Positions 28,000 to 36,593 of a DNA stretch of 36,618 nt are shown one piece after another. The notes under the pieces were generated by a model. It was not told where the DNA came from. It saw nothing but the letters and a program-made list of their open reading frames with translations, and did no database searches. Position numbers and translations under genes: made by a program. The DNA is from a virus, in IMG/VR virus record IMGVR_UViG_3300037493_001409, positions 1-36,618 of that record. One strand, given 5' to 3'. How positions within the stretch are numbered: the first letter of the stretch is position 1; every line of letters starts with the position of its first letter.

Positions 28000-29571
28000 A
28001 TGCAAACCACAATATATAAACCAGAAGACGAACAAGAATTAATGGCTGTCTTATGGAGTAATAAATTAAAAGATAATCCACTGGCGTTTGTTAAGTATGT
28101 ATTTCCGTGGGGTGTAAAAGGTACTCCTTTGGAACATTTCTCTGGCCCTAGAAAATGGCAGAGAGAGATATTGCAAGATATTACTGACCATATTGCAATT
28201 AATAATGAAGCCGCGAAAGCATTAGCGCCTAATGGTGCATCCCTATCCAACTCAGAGATTGCTTACAAGGTATTGCAAGAAGCAGTATCTAGTGGTCGTG
28301 GAATTGGAAAGTCGGCATTAGTGTCATGGCTGACTATATGGATGGTGTCAACTCGTATTGGCTCAACGACAATAATCTCAGCCAACTCAGAGAATCAATT
28401 ACGGTCAATTACTTGGGCTGAGATTACAAAGTGGCTGGCTATGTCATTGAACTCACATTGGTTTGAGGTGAGTGCGACAAGGGTGGCGCCTGCCAAGTGG
28501 TTGACTGATTTGGTTGAGAGTGATTTAAAGAAGGGTACAAGGTATTGGGGTGTGGAGGGCAGGCTGTGGTCGGCTGAGAATCCTGATGCTTATGCTGGTG
28601 TACACAACTTTGACGGTGTGCTGGTGATCTTTGATGAGGCATCGGGTATTGATGATTCGATTTGGTCGGTCACTGGTGGCTTCTTTACGGAGAACACGCC
28701 GAATCGGTTTTGGATGGCGTTCTCGAATCCACGGCGCAATACGGGGTATTTCTATGAGGCGTTTAATTCCAAGCGGGAGTTTTGGAAATCTCGGGTGGTG
28801 GACGCTCGGACGGTGGAGGGGACGGACAAGCAGGTGTATGAACGGATTATTAATGAGTATGGGCCGGACAGTGCGCAGGCTCATGTGGAGGTGTATGGGA
28901 TGTTTCCGAATGCGGGGGATGACCAGTTCATTTCTAGTTCGGTGGTGGATGATGCGATGAAGCGGCCTAAGTACAAGGATCAGTCTGCGCCGATTGTGAT
29001 TGGGGTTGACCCGGCGCGGTTTGGTGCGGATGCGACGGTGATTGCGGTGAGGCAAGGTCGGGATATTATTAAGATCATGCGGCATCGGGGGGACGATACG
29101 ATGACGGTGGTGGGCCATGTGATTGAAGCGATTGAGGAATTTAAGCCTACGCTGGTGGTGATTGATGAGGGGGGATTGGGCGCGGGGATTGTGGATAGGC
29201 TCAAGGAGCAACGCTATAAGATTAAGGGGGTCAACTTTGGCAATAAGGCCAAGAACCCTATAATGTATGGGAATATGAGGGCGCAAATGTGGGGCGATAT
29301 GCGGGACTGGCTCAAGTCAGCAAGCATTCCAAGTGATCGGTTCTTGAAAACTGATTTAATTTCGCCTATGATGAAGCCAGATTCTAGGGGGACTATCTTT
29401 CTGGAGTCCAAGAAGGACATGAAGTCACGGGGTTTGGCTTCACCTGACGCAGCGGATGCGATATGCGTGACGTTTGCGTTCCCGGTGGCGCATAGGGAGT
29501 ACACTGAAAAGGCTCGTACACTACGGGTTAGTGATCGTGGTGCGGTTTCAACTGGCTGGATGGGAAGTTAA
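28000..29571 (+). CDS. terL: Terminase large subunit
   Basis: 523 residues. ATPase: Walker A-like GRGIGKS (99-105) and Walker B VLVIFDE (207-213) with SGIDDSIWSVTGG after it. Nuclease: GVDPARFGADATVI (D337), LVVIDEGGLGAGI (D389) and SPDAADAI (482-489) supply the RNase H-like acidic residues. It pumps DNA through the portal and cuts the concatemer. No ribosome-binding site is seen before the ATG; an ATG at 28042 (M15) is an alternative. Base use changes inside the gene: 28021-28080 has about 32% G+C but 28861-28920 about 62%, with G far above C, suggesting a recombinant gene. Confidence 0.93.
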   Translation: MQTTIYKPEDEQELMAVLWSNKLKDNPLAFVKYVFPWGVKGTPLEHFSGPRKWQREILQDITDHIAINNEAAKALAPNGASLSNSEIAYKVLQEAVSSGRGIGKSALVSWLTIWMVSTRIGSTTIISANSENQLRSITWAEITKWLAMSLNSHWFEVSATRVAPAKWLTDLVESDLKKGTRYWGVEGRLWSAENPDAYAGVHNFDGVLVIFDEASGIDDSIWSVTGGFFTENTPNRFWMAFSNPRRNTGYFYEAFNSKREFWKSRVVDARTVEGTDKQVYERIINEYGPDSAQAHVEVYGMFPNAGDDQFISSSVVDDAMKRPKYKDQSAPIVIGVDPARFGADATVIAVRQGRDIIKIMRHRGDDTMTVVGHVIEAIEEFKPTLVVIDEGGLGAGIVDRLKEQRYKIKGVNFGNKAKNPIMYGNMRAQMWGDMRDWLKSASIPSDRFLKTDLISPMMKPDSRGTIFLESKKDMKSRGLASPDAADAICVTFAFPVAHREYTEKARTLRVSDRGAVSTGWMGS

Positions 29572-29826
29572 ATGAAGAAAACTGTTTCATTATCGGTTGG
29601 GCGCGGCGAGAAGCTGCCTACCTCCAAAGGCGCGGGTTTGACTGAAAAGGGGCGCGAGAAATACAACGCTGCCACTGGCTCAAATCTTAAGGCTCCCGCA
29701 CCCAACCCCAAGACCAAGGCCGATCAAGGCCGCAAGGATTCATTTTGCGCCCGTATGGGCGCGGTAGCGGCTAATGCCAAGGATGGCGAACGCGCCAAGG
29801 CTGCTCTTAAACGTTGGAAGTGTTAA
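29572..29826 (+). CDS. DUF6321-like small basic protein
   Basis: 84 residues starting MKKTVSLSVGRGEKLPTSKG. LTEKGREKYNAATGSNLKAPAPNP, then a Lys-rich middle and SFCARMGAVAANAKDGERAKAALKRWKC, is a pattern I recall from a small family in T7-like and P22-like environmental phages (labelled DUF6321). Very basic, so it may bind DNA; perhaps a virion or packaging accessory factor. It follows the terL stop directly, with no spacer. Confidence 0.78.
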   Translation: MKKTVSLSVGRGEKLPTSKGAGLTEKGREKYNAATGSNLKAPAPNPKTKADQGRKDSFCARMGAVAANAKDGERAKAALKRWKC

Positions 29827-29828
29827 TC

Positions 29829-29987
29829 ATGGCTACAAAACCCGGTCTCTATAGTAATATCCACGCGAAGCAGGCTCGTATAGCTGCGGGGTCTAAAGAG
29901 AAGATGCGTAAGCCTGGCACTGAGGGCGCACCGACTGCCAAGGCTTTCAAAGAATCTGCAAAGACGGCGAAGAAGGTGCACAAATGA
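29829..29987 (+). CDS. 52-aa basic small protein
   Basis: Starts MATKPGLYSNIHAKQARIAA and continues GSKEKMRKPGTEGAPTAKAF to KKVHK. The GLYSNIHAKQ-RI-AGS-EKMRKPG pattern recurs in many environmental phages between terminase and portal, with unknown function. Strongly basic. The stop overlaps the next start (ATGA). Two bases separate it from the upstream gene. Confidence 0.75.
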   Translation: MATKPGLYSNIHAKQARIAAGSKEKMRKPGTEGAPTAKAFKESAKTAKKVHK

Positions 29988-30436
29988 GCTTTACAAAACC
30001 AATTGGCGTAGCCTACCTTGACCAAGACATTGATGGCGGCATTATTGGCGCTACTAATCCCCAAAACATTACGGGCGCAATTATTTATGCCACTTCAAAG
30101 GTGGGGTACACCAATGGCGCGTATGGAACTATCACGCAAACGGGCAACAAGGCTTCGGGCGTAACACTCAATACATCCGCAGGGACGATTACTACAGCTA
30201 ATGCACAAATAGCACCTTCAGGTGAAGTCGCGTTTATTGTTACCAACAGCCAAGTGACTGCATTGGACACAGTTATTGTGAACATTGCTTCTGGCGCTAC
30301 AGCTACTTTTGCATATGTAATTGCTGTGGTGACCGTAACAAACGGCGCGTTTACAATTAACATTGGCAACATATCAAACAATGCGTATTCAGACATTCTG
30401 AAAATAAATTACGGTATTTTTCACGTTGAACCATAG
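29984..30436 (+). CDS. Hypothetical virion-type protein with KPIGVAY N-terminus
   Basis: 150 residues. MSFTKPIGVAYLDQDIDGG resembles the start of the 3213 gene, and NITGAIIYAT matches its TITGA-type repeats loosely. The rest is Thr/Val/Ala-rich and beta-like (GEVAFIVTNSQVTALDTVIVNIASGATATF). Low charge and high beta content suggest a structural protein, perhaps a head or fibre component. The start overlaps the upstream stop (ATGA). Function not established. Confidence 0.7.
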   Translation: MSFTKPIGVAYLDQDIDGGIIGATNPQNITGAIIYATSKVGYTNGAYGTITQTGNKASGVTLNTSAGTITTANAQIAPSGEVAFIVTNSQVTALDTVIVNIASGATATFAYVIAVVTVTNGAFTINIGNISNNAYSDILKINYGIFHVEP

Positions 30437-30443
30437 GATTTTT

Positions 30444-30593
30444 ATGCCACTCATCAAATCCAAGGCGCCCGAAGCCTTCCGTGCTAACGTCAAGGCAGAG
30501 GTCAAAAGCGGCAAACCTGTGGCTCAAAGTGTTGCAATTGCTTATTCGGTTAAGCGTGAAGCTGCTAAACCAGCACCTAAAGGTAAAAAATGA
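30444..30593 (+). CDS. 49-aa basic protein
   Basis: Starts MPLIKSKAPEAFRANVKAEV, then KSGKPVAQSVAIAYSVKR and AAKPAPKGKK. Lysine-rich and helical; the pattern K(S/A)GKP..Q.VAIAY..KR recurs in short phage proteins of unknown function encoded before the portal. AGGATTTTT precedes the ATG; the stop overlaps the portal start (ATGA). Confidence 0.72.
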   Translation: MPLIKSKAPEAFRANVKAEVKSGKPVAQSVAIAYSVKREAAKPAPKGKK

Positions 30594-32794
30594 GTGACAT
30601 TTCTGCTGCTGCCGCAGTTGCTGTTGGTGGTTCGTCTAAAGACAAAAGCGATGCCAGCATTCTTGCCACGGCGAGGTCTAGACTTGACATGGCTATGTCG
30701 GCACTGTCTGAGTCTCGGGAAGACGAAAACGACGACCTGAAGTTCTATGCTGGTTCACCAGACAATCACTGGCAATGGCCTGCTGACGTTTTGGCTACTC
30801 GCGGTGCGGTGCAAGGTCAAACGATCAATGCGCGGCCTACGCTGACTATCAATAAGCTGCCACAGCACGTTCGCCAAGTCACTAACGACCAGCGACAAAA
30901 CCGCCCAGGTGCAAAGGTCATTCCTGTTGACGACAATGCTGATATTGAGATTGCAGAAATCTTCAACGGCATGATTCGGCACATTGAATACATGAGTGAC
31001 GCTGACGTTGCTTATGACACCGCTTGTGAAAACCAAGTCGCGTATGGTGAAGGCTATGTCCGACTTTTGACAGAGTATTGCGACGACAACACGTTTGACC
31101 AAGACATCAAAATTGGTCGGATTCGCAACTCATTCTCGGTGTACATGGATCCAACGATGCAAGACCCTACTGGCGCAGATGCCAAGTATTGTTTTGTGAC
31201 GGAAGACCTGACCAAAGAAGAATTTACCCGGATGTACCCGGACGCATCCCCGATTACCACGCTTCAATCCTTGGGTGTTGGCGATCAGTCTATCTCCAAC
31301 TGGCTCAATGAAGACACTATCCGTATTGCGGATTACTATTACATTGACTATGACCCGGCTACGCTGAATTTGTACCCCGGCAATCAGACAGCATTTGTTG
31401 GAACGGCTGAAGACAAGGCGCTAAAAGCCTATTTTGGCAAACCCATCAAGTCGCGTGAGTCTGACCGCCAAAAAGTACGGTACTGCAAGATCAATGGCTA
31501 TGAAATCTTGGAGCAGCGCGAGTGGGTTGGCAAGTACATCCCCGTGGTTCGCATTGTTGGCAATGAATTTGAGGTAGATGGACGTTTGTACGTGTCGGGC
31601 CTAGTTCGGAATGCCAAGGACGCTCAACGTATGTACAACTATTGGGTGTCTCAAGAGGCAGAAATGCTTGCTTTGGCTCCCAAAGCCCCGTTTATTGGTT
31701 ACGGTGGTCAGTTTGAAGGCTACGAAGACAAGTGGAAGACCGCTAACACACAAAATTGGCCTTATTTGGAGGTCAATCCAGACGTTACAGACGGTCAAGG
31801 CGCTACGCTGCCACTACCACAGCGTGCTCAACCGCCAATGGCCTCCAGCGGCCTTCTACAGGCCAAGGCGGGTGCTGCTGAAGACATTAAATCCACGACA
31901 GGCCAGTACAACGCCTCATTGGGCATGGGTTCCAACGAACGTAGCGGCAAAGCCATTCTTGCGCGTCAGCGTGAGGGCGATGTTGGAACGTATCATTATG
32001 GTGACAACCTAGCCCGTGGGGTTCGGCACATTGCCCGTCAATTAATTGACATGATCCCCAAGATTTACGACACCCAACGTGTGGCTCGTATTATTGGTGA
32101 AGATGGTGAGACAAAGATGGTCAAGATTAACCCTGACCAACAACAACCCGTCAACAAGATTGTGGATGAGCAAGGCATCGTCATTGAGAAGATTTACAAC
32201 CCCGGCGTTGGTAAATACGATGTTGTGGCTACGACTGGCCCCGGCTACGCGACTAAGCGCCAAGAGGCTCTGGAAGCTATGGCACAGTTGTTGCAGGGTA
32301 ACCCGCAACTCTGGTCGGTGGCTGGCGACTTGTTTGTCAAGAACATGGATTGGCCTGGCGCTCAAGAAATGTCCAAACGCTTTGCCAAGACCATTGACCC
32401 TAAACTCATGGGCAATGGCGAAGACAATCCAGAATTGCAAGCTGCAACTCAGCAGATGCAAGCTATGGGTGCTGAGATGGAGCAGATGCACCAAATGCTT
32501 ATGAACGTCAACAAGAGCATGGAAGCCCGTGATCTGGAAATCAAAGAATTTGACTCTAAAGTTAAGGCTTTTGATGCTGAGACTAAGCGTATTTCAGCAG
32601 TACAAGCTGGCATGAGTGAAGCACAAATTCAAGACATTGCAATGGGTGTTGTTGCAGCCGCAATGGAATCCAATAGTATGATGATGTCTGGTATGTCTGA
32701 AATGCGTGAACCCATGCAAGAAGATATGGGCGAAATGCCAATGCAGGGTATGCCAATGCAAGGCGAAATGCCACCACAAGGAATGCCACAATGA
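30590..32794 (+). CDS. Portal protein, P22 gp1-like
   Basis: 734 residues, very near P22 portal (725). The sequence shows the family's pattern: RSRLDMAMSALSESREDENDDLKFYAGSPDN-HWQW at the start, PTLTINKLPQHVRQVTNDQRQNRPG, EGYVRLLTEYCDDN, a central clip/stem region and a long helical C-terminus. The last 40 residues are Met, Gln, Gly and Pro-rich (EMPMQGMPMQG), with helical MEQMHQMLMNVNKSMEARDLEIKEFDSKVKAFD before, which fits the barrel of P22-type portals. It forms the dodecameric entry for DNA. Start coupled to the upstream stop. Confidence 0.93.
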   Translation: MSDISAAAAVAVGGSSKDKSDASILATARSRLDMAMSALSESREDENDDLKFYAGSPDNHWQWPADVLATRGAVQGQTINARPTLTINKLPQHVRQVTNDQRQNRPGAKVIPVDDNADIEIAEIFNGMIRHIEYMSDADVAYDTACENQVAYGEGYVRLLTEYCDDNTFDQDIKIGRIRNSFSVYMDPTMQDPTGADAKYCFVTEDLTKEEFTRMYPDASPITTLQSLGVGDQSISNWLNEDTIRIADYYYIDYDPATLNLYPGNQTAFVGTAEDKALKAYFGKPIKSRESDRQKVRYCKINGYEILEQREWVGKYIPVVRIVGNEFEVDGRLYVSGLVRNAKDAQRMYNYWVSQEAEMLALAPKAPFIGYGGQFEGYEDKWKTANTQNWPYLEVNPDVTDGQGATLPLPQRAQPPMASSGLLQAKAGAAEDIKSTTGQYNASLGMGSNERSGKAILARQREGDVGTYHYGDNLARGVRHIARQLIDMIPKIYDTQRVARIIGEDGETKMVKINPDQQQPVNKIVDEQGIVIEKIYNPGVGKYDVVATTGPGYATKRQEALEAMAQLLQGNPQLWSVAGDLFVKNMDWPGAQEMSKRFAKTIDPKLMGNGEDNPELQAATQQMQAMGAEMEQMHQMLMNVNKSMEARDLEIKEFDSKVKAFDAETKRISAVQAGMSEAQIQDIAMGVVAAAMESNSMMMSGMSEMREPMQEDMGEMPMQGMPMQGEMPPQGMPQ

Positions 32795-33153
32795 AATGCA
32801 ATGATTTTCTAGGTATGCTGTTTTTGGCTCGGGATGTGACCCATTCCGTCCACTTAAATACACGCAGTTTTAGCAAACACAAGGCGCTCAATATCTTCTA
32901 CGACCGTATCGTTGGTGCGGCTGACGACTTTGCTGAAGCCTACCAAGGCAGGCATGGTCTAATTGGCCCAATTACTTTAATGTCGGCTAACAAAACCAAC
33001 AACGTGATTGAGTTTTTACAAGACCAACTTGCTGAAATTGAAGCCTGTCGCTATGAAGTCGCGCCAAAAACAGATTCTTCTTTGCAACAATTGATAGATA
33101 ATATTGTTGAAATTTATCTGCGTACATTGTACAAATTGCGCTTCTTGGCATAA
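32791..33153 (+). CDS. Helical small protein, DUF5856-like
   Basis: 120 residues, all helical, starting MKCNDFLGMLFLARDVTH. HSVHLNTRSFSKHKALNIFYDRI, VGAADDFAEAYQGRHGLIGPI and AEIEACRYEVAPKTDSSLQQLIDNIVEIYLRTLYKLRFL look like a ferritin/Dps-like four-helix arrangement with conserved H, E and D residues, and fit what I recall of DUF5856 in phages. The metal-like positions (H, E, D) suggest a bound ion. It overlaps the portal stop (ATGA). Function unknown. Confidence 0.65.
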   Translation: MKCNDFLGMLFLARDVTHSVHLNTRSFSKHKALNIFYDRIVGAADDFAEAYQGRHGLIGPITLMSANKTNNVIEFLQDQLAEIEACRYEVAPKTDSSLQQLIDNIVEIYLRTLYKLRFLA

Positions 33154-33162
33154 GGAATAAAA

Positions 33163-35562
33163 ATGACCGTCAATCTTTCCGCACTTGCTGGTGCCGGGCA
33201 ACAATTTTTAGACAATAGCGGCAATGTTTTGACTGGCGGTAAGTTATACACTTATGCTGCTGGTACTACAACACCACAAGTAGCCTACACATCATCATCT
33301 GGTGCAACTCCACTTAGCAATCCAATAATCTTAGATGCTGCTGGACGAGTTCCAACAGGTCAAATTTGGCTTACGATGGGTAGTAGCTACAAGTTTGTAC
33401 TTCAATCTAGTACAGATGTGCTGATTACAACATGGGACAACATTACTGGCACTTCTAGTAATGCTGCAACTATTTATTATTTACCAGCAGGAACAGGCGC
33501 GGTAGCTACCACAGTACAAGCCAAACTGCGTGAAAATGTCAGCGTGTTAGATTTTGGCGCTGTTGGCAATAATGTTACTAACGACACAGTTGCTATCCAA
33601 GCAGCTATTGATGCAACACCAACAGGCGGAAAATTGTACTTTCCAGCAGGGTACACATATTATTGCGCCTCACGCCTAATTATTAACAAAGCCGTAACTA
33701 TTTCAGCGTACGGAGCAACTGTGCGTTTTAACGGAACGCGCAGTGGTGGTTTACAAAACGATGCCATCAGCATTACAGCAAGCAACGTAAAAATTATGGG
33801 CGGGACTTGGAAAGAAGTCGCACCAACCACAAACAGTGGGCCGTATGGGTTTGCGTTTGCTGGTGTTGAAAACGACTCGGTAACGCCACCAACTTACATC
33901 GAAAACGTGGGCATTCAAGATGCGACCATTGTTGATTGGCAAGGTGAGAGTGTGATTTTTAGAATGTGTCAAAACTTTTATCTCACAAACTGCGACATTT
34001 CAAATATTGGTTACGCTGGTGTTCAAACACTATCAAGCAACCAAGGCGTGATTTCCAACAACAGAATTGGTGACATACACCCCACAGGCGTTGTTGCTTC
34101 AGGTGATAACGCCTACGGCATTGCAATCACTTGCAACAGCAGTGGTAACACTGTCGGTCGCCCGTTGTCCCATGATGTTGTTGTCACTGGTAACTACGTT
34201 TACAACGTCAAAACGTGGGAGGGAATTGACACGCACGGAGCGTACAGCATTTCAGTGACTGGCAACAGCGTTCGTAATTGCAGGTCTGGAATTGCGCTTG
34301 TTGGATATACAGGTGCAGTTGCTGCTAATGATGCAGGTGCTAGACGCTCTACTGTAACGGGCAACGCAATTGAAAACGACCCGTTAATTTTTGTAGCCCG
34401 TAGTGGTTTAACTTATGGAATTGTAATTGACGGTGATGTTCGTGCTGGCGGCGATACTGGTGATGGTGTCGTTGTTAGTGGTAATACATTGACATATTGC
34501 GGCGGTAAAAATATAACCGAATCGTTGGGTGCAATTGAATGTATCCTGATTAACAACCTCGTGGTGTCTGGTAACAGCATCAATGAGTCTGGCTCAAACG
34601 CAATCATGCTGTTCTCGTGCGTGAATTCTTTGGTGGATAGCAATTCAATTTATGAAATTGATCCATTTAACGCAGCATCGTTTCCTGTGGCAACTGCAAC
34701 CTTTAGCGGCAACCCAACAGCGGCAGACACAATAACATTAAACGGTGTTGCTTGTACGTTTGTGGCAACGTCAAGCGCCATTAATAGCAACACAGCAATT
34801 GATGTGTTAATTGGCGCAAGCCAAGCAGACACTATTACAAACTTGCAGACAATTCTTGTTACTGCTAGAGACACTGGCACAGCATCAGTAATGCCAAACG
34901 GATTACTGCAATTTACATCGTTTAGTAATAATGGAACTACATTCGTAGTGACATATCGTTACCCAACACGAATGCTGTCAATTTTTTGGACGGTTAGCGA
35001 ATCAAGTAGCGTTATTTCGTGGAGTGGTGCAAACCTCTCAATTCCACCAGATGATCGCGGTGCTGGCATTCGTATAGAACAATTAAGCGGCGGTGTAGCA
35101 CCGACTGGTCAAATAAGCAATAATTTTATTCGCAATCCAACTGCTTCAACAATATCCATTCGTGGAATCTGTCAAGTGTCAGACACAGAAATTAGCTACC
35201 GTGGTAATTCTTTGTCTGGTCTAGGTGTGTTGTACGATTTAGAAGGTTCAGCAGTTTTATCGTGTGGCAGCGTATCAAATTTATTTGAAAACTCTGTTGT
35301 CTATGATCTACCAAGCATTGCATCGGCTGCAACATTTGAGTTTTTTCTACCTTACCCAACTTCTGCTGGAACTGGCGCATCTGTAAGCGTTTCTACAAGC
35401 AATAATTTAAATGGATTGATTATGAGTGTGAGACCGCAATCGGAAGTAGCAATTGTTCAATTGTTTAACCCCACCGTTGGCGCAATTAACTTGGCAAACA
35501 CACGGTTTTCATACAAATATGAACAATTGCGTAATAATGGTAATTACGGCGCATTGACGTAA
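33163..35562 (+). CDS. Tailspike with head-binding domain and pectate-lyase-like beta helix
   Basis: 799 residues. Residues 1-97 look like the P22-type head-binding domain (GGKLYTYAAGTTTPQVAYT, NPIILDAAGRVPTGQIW, SYKFVLQSSTDVLITTWDNI). From about 127 (VSVLDFGAVGNNVTNDTVAIQAAIDATPTGGKLYFPAGYTY) a right-handed beta-helix of the pectate-lyase superfamily begins, with repeats of GN.V and SGN.I up to about 500. An extra domain of about 115 residues is inserted near 508-625. The C-terminus may trimerise. It probably binds and may degrade host polysaccharide; the active residues cannot be assigned. AAGGAATAAAA precedes the start. Confidence 0.88.
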   Translation: MTVNLSALAGAGQQFLDNSGNVLTGGKLYTYAAGTTTPQVAYTSSSGATPLSNPIILDAAGRVPTGQIWLTMGSSYKFVLQSSTDVLITTWDNITGTSSNAATIYYLPAGTGAVATTVQAKLRENVSVLDFGAVGNNVTNDTVAIQAAIDATPTGGKLYFPAGYTYYCASRLIINKAVTISAYGATVRFNGTRSGGLQNDAISITASNVKIMGGTWKEVAPTTNSGPYGFAFAGVENDSVTPPTYIENVGIQDATIVDWQGESVIFRMCQNFYLTNCDISNIGYAGVQTLSSNQGVISNNRIGDIHPTGVVASGDNAYGIAITCNSSGNTVGRPLSHDVVVTGNYVYNVKTWEGIDTHGAYSISVTGNSVRNCRSGIALVGYTGAVAANDAGARRSTVTGNAIENDPLIFVARSGLTYGIVIDGDVRAGGDTGDGVVVSGNTLTYCGGKNITESLGAIECILINNLVVSGNSINESGSNAIMLFSCVNSLVDSNSIYEIDPFNAASFPVATATFSGNPTAADTITLNGVACTFVATSSAINSNTAIDVLIGASQADTITNLQTILVTARDTGTASVMPNGLLQFTSFSNNGTTFVVTYRYPTRMLSIFWTVSESSSVISWSGANLSIPPDDRGAGIRIEQLSGGVAPTGQISNNFIRNPTASTISIRGICQVSDTEISYRGNSLSGLGVLYDLEGSAVLSCGSVSNLFENSVVYDLPSIASAATFEFFLPYPTSAGTGASVSVSTSNNLNGLIMSVRPQSEVAIVQLFNPTVGAINLANTRFSYKYEQLRNNGNYGALT

Positions 35563-35573
35563 AGGAAATAAAA

Positions 35574-36593
35574 ATGGCAACCAAATATTGGGTTGGTGGT
35601 GATGGGGTTTGGAGCAGCTTAACCAACTGGAGAACAACATCTGGCGGGGCCGTTGTTACAACTCCACCCAATTCTGCTGATGCTGCAAGGCTTGACGCTA
35701 ACTCATCCACCAGTGTTGTCACTGTTGATAGCAACATTAATATTCAAACCCTGACTTGTTCAGTGTTCACAGGTACGCTGGCCTTTGGTGCAAACACAGT
35801 TTCGGTAAACAGCACAGGTACTGTGTTTACTGGCTCCCTTACCATGACTGTTACTGGTACACCATTGATTATTGCAACTAACAGCAGCGCAACTGCAAGG
35901 ACTATTTCGCCTTTAGCAGTAACTGAAGCCAATAGCATTTCTTTTAGGATTACTGGTGGAACCGGTACTTTTGCTCTTTCAGCTAACAGCGCGGTTAAAA
36001 ATTTAGATTTTACTGATGGTGTAAATCCAACTGGATATGGTGGAGCGCAAACAGGCAACACCAGTTTTACCATTTATGGTAATTTTACAGCGTCAACCAA
36101 CATGACCAAAACTGCTGGCGTTGGAGTGGTTACGTTTGCAGCCACATTGGGCACAAAAACTATTACTACGGCTGGAGTGCTTTTTGATTGCCCGTTTACG
36201 TTTAATGGCATAAATGGAGCCTTTGCTTTTCAAGACGCATTAACGCAGGGGTCAACCCGGGCATTTACCGTTACTAACGGTACGGTGCAACTTAAAGCTG
36301 GTGTTACCAGCACTGTAGGCTCATTCGCGACATCTGGCACTACACGTAAATTCTTGCAAAGCACTTTAGCTGGCACACAAGCTACGTTATCGCAGGCAAC
36401 GGGTACGGTTGACGCTACTTATTTAACGATTCAAGATATTAAAACCAACGGCGGCGCTACATGGAATGCGTTTACCACTAGCGGAAACGTAGATGCTGGT
36501 GATAATACAGGCTGGAATTTTGGTGGAACCCCTGATGTGAATACTGAAGTTGGGTATCGGCTAAGATCATTTACACAAACCCGGAGATTTTAA
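35574..36593 (+). CDS. Fibre-like structural protein with WVGG..W..NW N-terminus
   Basis: 339 residues. KYWVGGDGVWSSLTNW at the start is a motif I know from phage and environmental surface proteins, followed by stacked beta repeats rich in Thr, Gly and Asn. The C-terminal part (TVDATYLTIQDIKTNGGATWNA, AGDNTGWNF) recurs in such proteins as a tail before the last basic segment (YRLRSFTQTRRF). It follows the tailspike by 11 bases with AAAGGAAATAAAA before the start. A second receptor-binding or accessory fibre is likely. Its end is repeated at 1-100. Confidence 0.8.
   Translation: MATKYWVGGDGVWSSLTNWRTTSGGAVVTTPPNSADAARLDANSSTSVVTVDSNINIQTLTCSVFTGTLAFGANTVSVNSTGTVFTGSLTMTVTGTPLIIATNSSATARTISPLAVTEANSISFRITGGTGTFALSANSAVKNLDFTDGVNPTGYGGAQTGNTSFTIYGNFTASTNMTKTAGVGVVTFAATLGTKTITTAGVLFDCPFTFNGINGAFAFQDALTQGSTRAFTVTNGTVQLKAGVTSTVGSFATSGTTRKFLQSTLAGTQATLSQATGTVDATYLTIQDIKTNGGATWNAFTTSGNVDAGDNTGWNFGGTPDVNTEVGYRLRSFTQTRRF

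Noticed and set aside
28525-29286. 253-residue open frame on the minus strand inside terL
   Set aside because: It is a shadow: the G-rich, stop-poor stretch of terL leaves a long antisense frame. Its translation is Pro/His/Arg-rich without domains and terL motifs lie on the plus strand.
33116-33140. GTACATTGTACAA as another copy of the terS-region repeat
   Set aside because: Only a short partial match, isolated and within a coding region; likely chance.
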